This document shows, piece by piece, positions 1-9,537 of a stretch of 64,000 nt of DNA. The translations under genes and the position numbers were made by a program. The notes under the pieces were generated by a model. The model was not told the origin of the DNA. It saw only the letters and a list, made by a program, of their open reading frames with translations, and did no database searches. The DNA lies in assembly GCA_937139155.1 (NCBI GenBank), contig CAKZPI010000022.1, positions 62,001 to 126,000 on the forward strand. Direction: 5' to 3'. Numbering within the stretch: position 1 is the first letter of the stretch; every line of letters starts with the position of its first letter. Origin of the DNA: an uncultured Flavobacteriales bacterium (GTDB taxonomy: Bacteria; Bacteroidota; Bacteroidia; Flavobacteriales; JBLHRE01).

Positions 1-2
1 AG

Positions 3-1436
3 GTTTTTATTTGGTCGGCTAGCCCTTTTTCGAACGATGAGGCCTTGGACCACATTCAGTCCGTCAGTAAACTAAAACCCAGGGTTGTTTTATGTGATTT
101 GGTAAGCCTTGATAAAATTTTACAAGGGTTTCAATACCCGGGAATTAGTCAGGTAGAAATTCCTTGGTATCAAAGCTTTAAATCATTGAACTTCTGGGTA
201 GGATTTGTGTTTCTCTTGGTAGGAGTTCTCATTTCCTCCTTTTTCATAAATGCCGACGCATTGATTCAAACGTTGATAGGCCTGTGGATACTTACTGGTT
301 TGGTCAAACTTCGAATTAGCCTCAAGCCAGAAAAAGCATCCATGCCTCCTAGAAAGTTTAAAAAGGAAAGGGAAAAAACCATGCTTGATTTATGGTTGTT
401 TATAGACCCGGTTTACAGGCTTCCGGTTGAATTATTAAAATCTTTTGAAAACTGGACGGAATTTGACAGGTACTATAAGGTCAATTTAATTTTTGATATT
501 CGAGATGAAGGTAATTTTGAGTTTTACCAATCACTGGAGCTAAAAATAGGGGCAGAGATACACTTTCGAGAAGGCCTAGAAAACATTGAAATTGACCATT
601 TGAGAAACTGGTCAGAATCTCCTTGGTTTACTTTGTTGAATCGGGAAACCGTATATTCTAAAAATTGGTTAAAGCACCTATTGGCTGAGGTTCAGGCTCA
701 ACGAAACAAGGAGGTTTTGTTTTTCTCAAGCCTAAAGAAAACACGAAACTTTGAGTACTTAGGGCTTCGGCAATTAGAAAGCCAAGTTCAGGCAAATCTG
801 GTGGTTCCGAAACTCGTAGGAGGATCCTCTTTTCAGTTTACGCCCATTTCCTCATTAATTTTTCCAAAAGACATCGGTCTCGATTATGCTAGAGAGCTGA
901 ACTCCGCTTTAGCGTTACAAGCAATGAAAGGGAAATCTGCTTTGTTGCCGATGAATCGATTAAGGCAAATTTCATCACCAGAAGCCACCAAAAGGGAAAA
1001 CCCAGAACGACTAAGTTTTCAGCTTGAGCTAGACTTTGTTGACTCCATTTTTCAGCAGGTGATAGACTTCAGACACCATTTGCCAAATATTTACAGACAA
1101 TCTGGGCTGTATGGACTTTTTAAATCTTTGGTTTACATATCCAGCTTTTTGTCTGCTCCGCTTATGGCTCCGGTTTTTGCCCTTGCCTTTTTAATGGCTT
1201 TTCTAAGTGGAAACCTTCTTTATGTAGAGCCGCTTTTTTATGGTTATACGGCAGGCCTAAGCTTGCACATGATGGTTTATATCCTATCAAGAAAAGAAGA
1301 CTTTCATTATTCAAGCATTCTTCAGGTCTTAAGTTTACCCTTTCAGCATATGTTGATCACCTTTCCGTTAAGCCTGAGGCTCGGATTTAATTTCCAACGG
1401 CTGGCAAATGAGTTCAATTTGATGCCAAAGAAATGA
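3..1436 (+). CDS. GT2-like glycosyltransferase, divergent, 5' end outside window
   Basis: The frame is open to the left edge, so the first visible in-frame TTG at position 45 is probably internal and the true start lies upstream. After about 60 visible residues there is a hydrophobic segment, then a soluble region starting with a DPVYRLPVELL stretch that resembles the beginning of a family 2 glycosyltransferase fold (P-V-Y-x-x-P-V-E-L-L), with a later LLNRETVYSKNWLKHLL stretch that aligns with the usual acceptor-Asp region. C-terminal hydrophobic segments around visible residues 370-450 are typical of membrane GT2 enzymes. The usual DxD-type aspartates are not obvious, so it may be inactive or only distantly related. 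The stop overlaps the next gene's start (ATGA), so the two are co-translated. The family call is an inference from sparse motifs. Confidence 0.5.
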   Translation, partial: VFIWSASPFSNDEALDHIQSVSKLKPRVVLCDLVSLDKILQGFQYPGISQVEIPWYQSFKSLNFWVGFVFLLVGVLISSFFINADALIQTLIGLWILTGLVKLRISLKPEKASMPPRKFKKEREKTMLDLWLFIDPVYRLPVELLKSFENWTEFDRYYKVNLIFDIRDEGNFEFYQSLELKIGAEIHFREGLENIEIDHLRNWSESPWFTLLNRETVYSKNWLKHLLAEVQAQRNKEVLFFSSLKKTRNFEYLGLRQLESQVQANLVVPKLVGGSSFQFTPISSLIFPKDIGLDYARELNSALALQAMKGKSALLPMNRLRQISSPEATKRENPERLSFQLELDFVDSIFQQVIDFRHHLPNIYRQSGLYGLFKSLVYISSFLSAPLMAPVFALAFLMAFLSGNLLYVEPLFYGYTAGLSLHMMVYILSRKEDFHYSSILQVLSLPFQHMLITFPLSLRLGFNFQRLANEFNLMPKK

Positions 1437-2806
1437 GAAACAAGCCCCTTCTCATATTCCTGATTTTTTTCGCCTTGTTTTTTGGGGGAGGTGTTTTGCT
1501 AATTGATACCCTTGCTCTAGATGCAAATACTCATATTGACTATTTAAGACGTAGAGCACTTCTCTCATACTTTGGAAGCATCAAATTGGGCTTGCCCTTA
1601 ATTTTCTGGCCAGTTTTGATTTTGGGAAAGCTTGACGTTTACGTGTTTAGCTTTTTGCTTTCTACTTTTCTCGCTTGGGTCTTTGGAAGGGGATACCATC
1701 ACGCCAGAATTCATAGTCCCTGGAAATCATTGGTTTGGTTTTTGGTCTTTTCACCCTTGATTTGGCTTTCGTTTTTACCCATAACCAATCTTGGCTTAAC
1801 AGGAATTTCGGCCATGTATTTGGGGCTTTGTATGAAGCTATACTTAGATCAGCCAAGCATTACATCCATTGGGGGAATGGCATTAAGCTTATTGGCGCTT
1901 GTATTGGCTCTTCCCTCTGCTTGGCTTATGATTCCCTTTCTATTCATATGGGCATTTTTGGTTCAAATTGCGGATGGAGAGGAGAATGGGTTTTTGCCCA
2001 ATCTATTTCTTAAAGTGGAGGCTAAAGCTCTAGGGAAGTCGTTCTTTAAGTCCTTTAAGCTCTTGATTTATCTAAGCTTTTTACCCGGATTTCTTTGGTT
2101 GGTTTTCCCGGATTCAATTTGGCTTGAGCCTCAAGAAAATTTAAAATCGACCCATTTTTTCTTATGCTTTTTAATGGGAAACCTGAGTTTTTTCTGGTTT
2201 GGGTTAAGTCCGAGGTATCAAAGTCTGAATAGAAGTTTGATGGGATTGGTTGTATTCCTTCCTCTTACCGTCCTCTTTCTGCAAAACGAAAGTTTGATTC
2301 AAATTTCATGGATGTTTTTGCCAAGCTTTGTTTTATATGGGGTTTTACTTAGGCATTTTAAGGGGTTTTGGTCGAGGGGTCAGCATAAAGAAGCAGCGGT
2401 TATCATGGCCTTGGATGGGAGCCTTAAATTGGCCTTGATTTTAATGAGCCTGGGCTTTCTCAAGGTTGAGAACATTGACTTTGGCTTTGTGAAAATTACG
2501 GATGACCAGGTAGAGGAATACCAACAAGTAGCTGAATTTATTGAAAGAGCAGGAGAGGAAACCTTGTTAAATAACCCTGGGTCGAGTCCTTTCTTACACG
2601 CTTTTTTCAACGATTCTGTCAAGTTTCAAGAAGAAAAACCCCGCGTTTTTATTGAAAATGACAAATATCATTTAGTGGTTTTAAAAGAGAGCCGACTTCC
2701 TGAAGCTCTTTATGGTCAGGGGTTTTCGGAGCTTGTTATGGAAACCAAAAACTTCAAAATTTATGCGATTCGGCCAAAAGGGCTAAGAATAGGGGCAAAG
2801 CATTGA
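1433..2806 (+). CDS. polytopic inner-membrane protein of unknown function
   Basis: This 457-residue protein is dominated by about ten hydrophobic segments over residues 1-345, followed by a soluble C-terminal region of about 110 residues. The first external loop contains DTLALDANTHIDYLRRRALL, and the C-terminal region is hydrophilic with mixed charge. The layout of many helices plus a C-terminal periplasmic-type domain recalls GT-C type sugar transferases, but no catalytic motif can be pointed to, so no function is assigned. Its start overlaps the stop of the upstream GT2-like gene by four bases, which suggests a two-gene operon and a shared role, perhaps in surface polysaccharide. A 47-base gap separates it from the following kinase gene. 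Confidence 0.6.
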   Translation: MRNKPLLIFLIFFALFFGGGVLLIDTLALDANTHIDYLRRRALLSYFGSIKLGLPLIFWPVLILGKLDVYVFSFLLSTFLAWVFGRGYHHARIHSPWKSLVWFLVFSPLIWLSFLPITNLGLTGISAMYLGLCMKLYLDQPSITSIGGMALSLLALVLALPSAWLMIPFLFIWAFLVQIADGEENGFLPNLFLKVEAKALGKSFFKSFKLLIYLSFLPGFLWLVFPDSIWLEPQENLKSTHFFLCFLMGNLSFFWFGLSPRYQSLNRSLMGLVVFLPLTVLFLQNESLIQISWMFLPSFVLYGVLLRHFKGFWSRGQHKEAAVIMALDGSLKLALILMSLGFLKVENIDFGFVKITDDQVEEYQQVAEFIERAGEETLLNNPGSSPFLHAFFNDSVKFQEEKPRVFIENDKYHLVVLKESRLPEALYGQGFSELVMETKNFKIYAIRPKGLRIGAKH

Positions 2807-2853
2807 ATATAATAACTTTCTTAGATATTTTTGAAGCTAAGGCTAATGCGTAA

Positions 2854-5800
2854 ATGAGCTCAAAAGAAAAGGAAAAAACGAAAAGTACCGATCCGCCAGT
2901 GAAGGCTAAAGACAAGGCAAAGTCAGCCCAGAACGGTGAGTCTAAGAAAACTTCAAAGTCCAAGAAAGAAAAGGAAAAAGACGATTTTCGGATTATAGGC
3001 ATAGGTACCAGCGCCGGAGGCCTTGAGGCGCTTAAAACCTTTTTTGATAATGTGCCAACCGATTTTAAGCATAGCCTTGTTATTGTTCAGCATTTATCAG
3101 ATGACTATCAATCGTTAATGTCTGAGCTCCTTGCCAAAAACACTGCCATGCCCATTTATGAGGTAGAAGACAATATGGAAGTAGAGCCAGCCTCGGTTTA
3201 CCTCATTCCTTCTAAGAAAAACATGACCCTCAAAGGCGGTCGGATTCATTTAACGGATAAGCCTAGAGGTAGAGGAGTCAACCTTCCCATTGATATTTTC
3301 TTCATTTCCATGGCCCATGAGCTGGCCGAAAAAGCCGTAGGTATCATCCTTACGGGCACCGGTTCAGATGGCTCCAATGGAGTTCGAACCATTAAAGAGT
3401 TTGGGGGAATGGTCATGGTTCAGGACCCGGAAACGGCCAAATTCAACGGAATGCCCAAGGCGGCTATAGATACTGGGTTGGCTGATTATATCCTTCCCAT
3501 TGAATCTATGCCCTCTGAGCTGAACATATTCTTTGACCAATATGAGCAGGTTGGAAACTATTTGAACGAAGGGGCAATCTACTCTTCTGAAGATGCGCTG
3601 ATAAAGATTCTTGAGCACTTGAAGTCGGTTACCAACTTTGACTTCATGGACTATAAGCGCCCTACTCTAGTTCGGAGAATCTCAAGACGGATGAGCGTTA
3701 CCAAATGCCCAACCTTAAATGATTACCTAGAGGTTCTATACAACAAGCCCGAGGAGGTTCAGGTTTTGGTAAAAGGCTTCCTGATTGGAGTAACCAAGTT
3801 TTTCAGAGATACAGAGGCTTTCGAACTCCTTGAGAACAAGTTCCTGCCTGAGCTTATCGACCGAAAGCATAAACAAGGGGGCGGTTTAAAGCTTTGGTCA
3901 GTCGGCACGTCCACTGGAGAAGAAGCCTATTCGGTGGCCATCCTAATTCACGAGTACCTCGAGAAGAAAAAAATTAAAATGGAGGTGAAGATCTTTGCCA
4001 CAGACATTGACCGTGAGTCTTTGGATGTAGCAAGTCGCGGTCTTTATTCGGCGAGTATTGCCTCTGACATTCGGGTTGATCGACTGGAGAGATACTTCAT
4101 TCGAAAAGGGGATCATTTTCAGGTGTCTCAGGAAATAAGACGGATGGTGATTTTTTCCTACCATAACTCTTTGACAGACCCACCCTTCAATAAAACAGAT
4201 ATGATTTCGTGCAGAAACATGTTGATCTATCTGCAACCTCAGCTACAACATCGCCTACTTTCCGTTTTCCAATACTCTTTAAACCTGAATGGAATTTTAT
4301 TCTTGGGGCCTAGTGAAAGCATTGGAGACATGAAAAACCTCTTCGATGAGCTGGATCGGAGGTGGAAATTTTACCGAAATACAGACATATCAAGAAGTTT
4401 AGGAGTGGATTCACCAAGAGTATCAACCATGGTTAGACAAATGGGAGGCACCTCCTCGGGACGTTCTACCGTTTCACGAAAGGCTTTGGTCAACCATAGG
4501 CTTGCCGATATTTTAAATGAGACACTCAGTCATGAATTTGATGCCGTTTCCGTTTATATCGATGAGCATTTTGACATCATTCACGCCTTTGGTAACCTCA
4601 ATAAATACATTTCCCTTCCTTCACATGGGTTTTCAGTAAACATTCTGAAAATGGTGAACGATAGCCTCAGTGTACCCCTGAACAATATTGTACGCAAGGC
4701 GAGCAAGGTAAAAGACACGGTTACCTATCGAGGGGTTAAAGTTCAGTCTCATGAAGGAGTTCGAAGGGTTTCAATCACCGTTCGACCATTTACCTTGGAT
4801 AAGGTGGATACCAAGCCTTTTTATCTCATTGTTTTGGTGGAAGAAAGCTTAGACCAAAGCATTGATGTCAAAGACATTGCTTACAAGGAAGATCCATCTA
4901 GTGGAGCAGAAATTGAGGAGCTTCAAAAAGAATTAAAAGAAACAAAAGAAAGTCTTCAGATCACCATTGAAGAGCTTGAAACCAGCAACGAAGAGCTTCA
5001 AGCAACCAATGAGGAACTATTGGCGGCAAATGAAGAGCTGCAGTCAACCAATGAAGAACTTCAATCGGTGAATGAAGAGCTGCATACGGTAAACGCTGAA
5101 CACCAGCAGAAAATTCAGGAAATGGAAAGGCTTAATGCCGATATGGATAACCTACTCAAGAGTACTGAGATGGGAACCATATTCCTGGATAAAAACCTTA
5201 AAATTAGATGGTTTACCCCCGCCATTAAAGACCAGTTTAATCTTTTAAGTTCAGATGTTGGCAGGCCCATTTCTCACTTCACCTCTCACATAACGAATGA
5301 CAACCTCATTGCAAATACAGAATATGTATTACGCACAGGTAAACCAACAGAGGTTGAGCTTAACTCAGATATAGGTAAATCCTATTTAAGAAGGATTGTG
5401 CCATATATTGACGGGTACCAGATGATTAGCGGGGTGGTAATAACCTTTGTTGACATTACGAACATTAAGTCCATCCAACAAGAACTTGAGTTCAGCACTG
5501 AGAAATTCAAAACCTTAGTTGACTTCGCCCCGATTGGAATATTGACCAGCGGAAATGATGGTAAGATAAAGTCGGTAAACAAAAACATCATTGACCTAAT
5601 TGGCTATTCTGAAGAGCAGCTATTGGAAATGAACATTAAAGATCTGGTTCGGAAAGAAGATGCTAGCTTTTTCACGAAAACCAGAGGAGCTCGGGCAAAT
5701 AAAGCCAAGGCGTCACCTGAGGCTGAGTTGATTGGCTTAGACCTCGACGGAAAAGAAACCCCTGTTTTTGTTCGTGAAAAACGACTTGACTTTGGGGATG

Positions 5801-7041
5801 AAAAATTGTGGATGACCATTTTCATGGATGGTACCGAACAAGTTCAAGCCAAAACCGCTCTAGAGAAGGTAAATGCTAGCCTTGAGGCGGCGGTTTCAGA
5901 AAGAACTGCGGAGCTAACGGCCAAAGAAATGGCCCTTGAAAATGTGCTTGAAAGTACCATGGCGGGCTATTGGGAATGGGAGGTAGGAGAAGGAAAAGGA
6001 TTCATATCTGCCTCCTTAGAAAGGGTGCTAGGCTATACAGAAGATGAACTCCCAACTGGGGAAAAGCTTTGGAAATCAATCCTAGATCCAGAGGATTATG
6101 AAGATTTTGTTAAAGCCTTTAGTGACTACCTAGACGGAAAGGTTGAAGGATACTTTGAAAAACTGTCTAAGTTTAAAACCAAGGCCGGGGAATCTGTTTG
6201 GGTGCTTACCAAAGGTAAAGCCATTGACTGGGAAGGGAAGAAGGTGACCAAAATGATCGGCTCTCAAATCAATGTATCCCAGCTTAAGGAAGCTGAAAGG
6301 CAACTTCATAAAACCAACGAACAGCTTGGTTTGAGTTTGGCAGAAGTTAAGCGGAAAAACACGGAACTTGAACAGTTTGCCTATGTAGCAACCCATGACC
6401 TGAGAACCCCCTTAATCAACCTTTCTCACCTGTTCTCCCTTCTTGATTCGGATCAAATTGACGGAAGAAATCAAAAGGTGGTTGAGAAAATGAAGCTTTC
6501 CATTAGTCAAATGACCGAAACCCTTCATGACCTCATTGATATTCTTGCCATTAATAGCAATAAGTCAAGAAGGTTTAAGAAAATCGAATTCCAGGAGGCT
6601 TATGACCATCTAGTAAATGGAATTGACGTTATGATCCGAAATGTTGGGGCTGAGCTTTCTACAGACTTCAAAGTTAAGGACATCACTTACATCACTAGCC
6701 ACATCAATAGTATTTTCCAAAACCTAGTAACCAACGCAATTCAATTTAGAGATCCAAGCCGAGATCCGGAGATAAAAATTAGAACCTATAAGCTGGGTGA
6801 ATATATCTGCATTGCCGTAAGTGATAATGGTTTAGGAATTGACCTTACCAAAGATAAATCGAAGCTATTCGGTATGTTTAAACAATTGCATGAAGGTAAG
6901 GGTGGAAAAGGCCTTGGCTTGTATATTTTGAAAAGCCAGGTGGAAATGATGGGAGGAAAAATTGAGGTTAAATCTGAACTTGGAGCTGGCTCTACCTTTA
7001 CGGTTATGCTTCGCGACCAATCTAACGCCAAGGAACAATGA
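2854..7041 (+). CDS. CheB-CheR-PAS hybrid sensor histidine kinase
   Basis: A 1395-residue fusion protein. Residues 1-44 are a Lys/Ser/Glu-rich leader. Residues 45-230 form a CheB methylesterase domain with the catalytic triad visible as Ser53 (GTSAGG), His80 (VQHL) and Asp172 (GSDG). Residues 245-510 form a CheR methyltransferase with a SAM-binding loop (WSVGTSTGEEAYS, 348-360) and SCRNMLIYL at 452-460. A long coiled coil of repeated NEELQ heptads spans about 685-765. PAS domains follow at about 766-875, 880-995 and 1025-1145. A HisKA domain carries phospho-acceptor His1181 (ATHDLRTPL), and the HATPase domain has the N box (NLVTNAIQF), DNGLGID and GKGLGLY. There is no receiver domain on CheB, as is usual for this fused family. 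The stop overlaps the following response regulator, its likely phosphorelay partner. No MCP or CheA lies nearby, so the signal is unknown. Confidence 0.95.
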   Translation: MSSKEKEKTKSTDPPVKAKDKAKSAQNGESKKTSKSKKEKEKDDFRIIGIGTSAGGLEALKTFFDNVPTDFKHSLVIVQHLSDDYQSLMSELLAKNTAMPIYEVEDNMEVEPASVYLIPSKKNMTLKGGRIHLTDKPRGRGVNLPIDIFFISMAHELAEKAVGIILTGTGSDGSNGVRTIKEFGGMVMVQDPETAKFNGMPKAAIDTGLADYILPIESMPSELNIFFDQYEQVGNYLNEGAIYSSEDALIKILEHLKSVTNFDFMDYKRPTLVRRISRRMSVTKCPTLNDYLEVLYNKPEEVQVLVKGFLIGVTKFFRDTEAFELLENKFLPELIDRKHKQGGGLKLWSVGTSTGEEAYSVAILIHEYLEKKKIKMEVKIFATDIDRESLDVASRGLYSASIASDIRVDRLERYFIRKGDHFQVSQEIRRMVIFSYHNSLTDPPFNKTDMISCRNMLIYLQPQLQHRLLSVFQYSLNLNGILFLGPSESIGDMKNLFDELDRRWKFYRNTDISRSLGVDSPRVSTMVRQMGGTSSGRSTVSRKALVNHRLADILNETLSHEFDAVSVYIDEHFDIIHAFGNLNKYISLPSHGFSVNILKMVNDSLSVPLNNIVRKASKVKDTVTYRGVKVQSHEGVRRVSITVRPFTLDKVDTKPFYLIVLVEESLDQSIDVKDIAYKEDPSSGAEIEELQKELKETKESLQITIEELETSNEELQATNEELLAANEELQSTNEELQSVNEELHTVNAEHQQKIQEMERLNADMDNLLKSTEMGTIFLDKNLKIRWFTPAIKDQFNLLSSDVGRPISHFTSHITNDNLIANTEYVLRTGKPTEVELNSDIGKSYLRRIVPYIDGYQMISGVVITFVDITNIKSIQQELEFSTEKFKTLVDFAPIGILTSGNDGKIKSVNKNIIDLIGYSEEQLLEMNIKDLVRKEDASFFTKTRGARANKAKASPEAELIGLDLDGKETPVFVREKRLDFGDEKLWMTIFMDGTEQVQAKTALEKVNASLEAAVSERTAELTAKEMALENVLESTMAGYWEWEVGEGKGFISASLERVLGYTEDELPTGEKLWKSILDPEDYEDFVKAFSDYLDGKVEGYFEKLSKFKTKAGESVWVLTKGKAIDWEGKKVTKMIGSQINVSQLKEAERQLHKTNEQLGLSLAEVKRKNTELEQFAYVATHDLRTPLINLSHLFSLLDSDQIDGRNQKVVEKMKLSISQMTETLHDLIDILAINSNKSRRFKKIEFQEAYDHLVNGIDVMIRNVGAELSTDFKVKDITYITSHINSIFQNLVTNAIQFRDPSRDPEIKIRTYKLGEYICIAVSDNGLGIDLTKDKSKLFGMFKQLHEGKGGKGLGLYILKSQVEMMGGKIEVKSELGAGSTFTVMLRDQSNAKEQ

Positions 7042-7445
7042 ACTGGAAGCCAATTAGAAAACTGCTCTTAATTGATAACGATGAAATAAATAACTTCATC
7101 GTTGAGGAATTATTTCAAGAAGCTGAGGTTGCGGAAACCCTAGATATATGTACAGGTTGTACAGAGGCGCTTACATATCTTGAAGAAAATGAGGACGACT
7201 TCCCAGACCTAATTCTCCTTGATTTAAACATGCCGGTTTTTAGCGGGTTTGACTTTTTAGACCGGTATGCTGAAAAGGGGTACGATAAGAAAAGCACAAG
7301 AATAGTTGTTCTAAGCAGCTCCCTCAATGCAAAGGATAAAGAGGCTTCTGAAGCTTATCCAACGGTGTCTGCTTTCTTTGTAAAGCCTCTTGAAATTAAC
7401 AATTTAAAGAAGCTAGCCCTCGAAGAAAAAATCGTTGTGGTTTAA
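7038..7445 (+). CDS. single-domain response regulator (CheY-like receiver)
   Basis: This 135-residue protein is a lone receiver domain without an output domain. The acidic pocket is visible as Asp13/Asp15/Glu16 in LLIDNDEIN, the phosphorylation site is Asp62 (LILLDLNMP), the switch Ser lies in VVLSSS, and the conserved Lys is Lys116 (FFVKPLE). The start overlaps the kinase stop (ATGA), so it is almost certainly translated with the hybrid kinase and receives phosphate from His1181. Such lone receivers usually act as phosphorelay intermediates or bind a protein target. Its stop shares a TTAA tetranucleotide with the stop of the convergent gene on the other strand. Confidence 0.95.
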   Translation: MNWKPIRKLLLIDNDEINNFIVEELFQEAEVAETLDICTGCTEALTYLEENEDDFPDLILLDLNMPVFSGFDFLDRYAEKGYDKKSTRIVVLSSSLNAKDKEASEAYPTVSAFFVKPLEINNLKKLALEEKIVVV

Positions 7446-7927
7446 GGGGCTTGACTAGAGTCTAACAGGTCTAGGTACTTTTGGGTAAGGGAATTGGGCA
7501 CCAAAATACTCAGGCTATAATGCTCAATTTTCAAGCCCTCCTCATGCCTTGACAATACACCTGTTCCCCGACAAGGGCCCATCCAAGTGTCAAGCTTTTC
7601 ATCAAACCAAAGGGTTTCCCCACCCTCTGAGCGGTAGATATTCCGCTCAACAGCCTTAAAGTCCCAAGCTTTTCCCCGTTCAAAATAGGGTTTTGAAAAT
7701 GCCCAAAAAGCATCAACCGACCAGTTCTCTTCTGGGTCTGTGCCAAGAAATCTGCCCTGATCAGAAAATTTCCCAAAATAACCAGAAGAATCGCCTACCG
7801 CAGCTGCTGAATGCCACTGGTCAAGAAACTCATTTACTTCCTCGAGGCTAAAACTCTGATTCTGATTAGGGCTTGTCTGACAAGCGACGAAACTTCCAAT
7901 GAAAAGGAGGATTAAAAGCTGCTTCAT
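7442..7927 (-). CDS. lipoprotein with NTF2/SnoaL-like domain
   Basis: A 161-residue protein with a lipoprotein signal peptide (lipobox SFVAC, Cys16). The mature part begins with a Ser/Asn/Gln-rich linker. It is followed by an NTF2-like cone fold, recognisable from the pattern of an initial helix (VNEFLDQWHSAAAVGDSSGY), the KFSDQGRFLGTDPEENW strand-turn region, and a C-terminal VLSRHEEGLKIEHYSLS strand pair. Many such periplasmic lipoproteins are annotated as nuclear transport factor 2 family proteins, with no known substrate. Its start overlaps the stop of the upstream VWA gene by four bases, so the two form an operon. Function is unknown. Confidence 0.8.
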   Translation of the reverse strand: MKQLLILLFIGSFVACQTSPNQNQSFSLEEVNEFLDQWHSAAAVGDSSGYFGKFSDQGRFLGTDPEENWSVDAFWAFSKPYFERGKAWDFKAVERNIYRSEGGETLWFDEKLDTWMGPCRGTGVLSRHEEGLKIEHYSLSILVPNSLTQKYLDLLDSSQAP

Positions 7928-9381
7928 TTTTTCGATTGAAATTGAATTTCTTGTATTAAACTGGTTCCGGGTATTTCTTCTCGAATGTCAATATAGCGTC
8001 CCCCACCTTTCCTTGCCATTTCTTCCAAAAATCCCCTAGCATAAGGCGAGGTAGCTATGCCTCCCACGCTTAGCTTGGTGCCTCGCTTTGAGCCCATAAA
8101 GAGTATTCGGTCTTTGGCTTTGTTATCCGGATCGAAAACACCATCGGTGAAAAGAAAGATGAGGTTGTTTCCATCTTCAATACGATTTGACCAAGCAAGG
8201 CGATAAGCAGCCCGTAAACCCGCCTCTTCTTCAGTAATCCCTCCAGGCTCTAAGCTCTGAACCAAGCTAAGAAGCATGTCCTTATCCGCCCCTGAGAGGC
8301 CCTCAGCAAGCACCTCAACCCCATCTGCATAAGTTATGAGGCTGATTTTGTCTTGTGGCCTTAGAGCAAGTATGAGGCTGTCCATGGCCTTTTGCATTTG
8401 CTCAAGCTTGTCTTTCTTGGCCATTGAGCCAGATACATCCAATAGAAATACCAGGTTTTGAGACCTATAAAGAGCGGTTGGGAAAGCCTCAGACTCATCC
8501 TCAAAGCCTTGACTGTCTATGAGTTCTTCCTCCTGGGAAGGGGTTTCTTCCTCTACAGCCACCTCAGGCTCTTCAATGAGATCAGGAAAAGAGTCAACAA
8601 GCAAAACTTCCTCTTCAATTGGAGAAGGGTCACCCTCTTGAAGGACCTCTTCCATAGGCTCTTCTACGATGGGTGGTTCTGTATTTAGGACAGGTTCCTC
8701 TTGGGGCTCATCCTCTTGAGTAGAGGCCATAGGTTCCGGCTTGTAAATCCTTAAAACATGTTTGTTTCTACTGGGGTTGGCGTAAACCATTCGTTCAAGG
8801 GGGAAATACTCATCCCGGTCAACTTGAAAGCCGTGTAGTCCGGGTTTGCTTTGAATCTCAATCACTCCCTGATCATTGGTTCTAAAGCTTCGGCTTTCGC
8901 CGGAAGGCAAGAAAACCTCAATTCTTTGATGAGGAATGACCTGTTCTGTAAGGCTGTCTTTTAAAACAAGTTCAAGCACAAAAAGGCTGGGGTTTCCAGA
9001 TGGAGCCTTTCCAAAGCCCGGACAGGGAATGTCAAGGGATGCGGCCTCATAACGGGCATTTCCTTTAATTTTAAAGCTTAGGGCTTTGTCTGAATTTGAT
9101 ACCCAAACCTGAATTTCTCTTGAAAACCGCCCCTTGGATTGGGGGTTAATTTGAACCCTTAGGGTTGCTGGTTCGTTTGGAGCAAAGGCTCTAGAGGAAA
9201 GTAGTACTTGCACATCCGGATCAGATTCTACCCTAAGAATATAGGCCTTTTCTTGGTTTGAACTAAGCTCAAAATCATGGAAAGGAAGGTCAGTCTCAGT
9301 AAGGTTTCCGAAGTCATGATTGGCTTGACCGCTAACCTGTATTAAGAGAAGAGAGAAAATAAAAAGAAGTGTGTTTTTCAT
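7924..9381 (-). CDS. secreted von Willebrand factor A protein with DUF1573-like N-terminus
   Basis: A 485-residue protein with an N-terminal signal peptide (LLFIFSLLLIQVSGQ). Residues about 20-120 look like a DUF1573/ASH-type beta-sandwich, beginning HDFGNL and ending in FKIKGNARYE. A middle region of about 90 residues has a carboxypeptidase-regulatory-like pattern, followed by a very acidic Glu/Pro-rich linker (about 215-300). The C-terminal third is a VWA domain with an intact MIDAS (DVSGS, then the Thr in GGITEEEAG, and FTDGVFD), so metal-dependent ligand binding is plausible. It likely acts in the periplasm or on the surface. A TACCTTTA element upstream (9410-9417, minus) resembles a -7 box. 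It is cotranscribed with the NTF2-like lipoprotein. Confidence 0.85.
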   Translation of the reverse strand: MKNTLLFIFSLLLIQVSGQANHDFGNLTETDLPFHDFELSSNQEKAYILRVESDPDVQVLLSSRAFAPNEPATLRVQINPQSKGRFSREIQVWVSNSDKALSFKIKGNARYEAASLDIPCPGFGKAPSGNPSLFVLELVLKDSLTEQVIPHQRIEVFLPSGESRSFRTNDQGVIEIQSKPGLHGFQVDRDEYFPLERMVYANPSRNKHVLRIYKPEPMASTQEDEPQEEPVLNTEPPIVEEPMEEVLQEGDPSPIEEEVLLVDSFPDLIEEPEVAVEEETPSQEEELIDSQGFEDESEAFPTALYRSQNLVFLLDVSGSMAKKDKLEQMQKAMDSLILALRPQDKISLITYADGVEVLAEGLSGADKDMLLSLVQSLEPGGITEEEAGLRAAYRLAWSNRIEDGNNLIFLFTDGVFDPDNKAKDRILFMGSKRGTKLSVGGIATSPYARGFLEEMARKGGGRYIDIREEIPGTSLIQEIQFQSKK

Positions 9382-9482
9382 AACTAAGCCTAAACAAAGC
9401 TTGTGCCGATAAAGGTAGAATAGATTTTTTAGTAAAAGGATAAAGGAGGTTCGAGGGTTTCCATGTAGGCGGATAAAAGGAT

Positions 9483-9517
9483 AAAAAAAAGGGCCATGTT
9501 AAAAACACAGCCCTTTT
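9483..9517 (-). terminator. rho-independent terminator after the aldehyde dehydrogenase gene
   Basis: Read on the minus strand, AAAAGGGC pairs with GCCCTTTT, and an inner TGTT/AACA pair continues the stem across a short symmetric bulge. The 3' arm runs into a tract of eight T residues. It lies 21 bases beyond the aldehyde dehydrogenase stop. Confidence 0.85.
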
Positions 9518-9537
9518 GAGGTATTGTAAGGTGGAGA

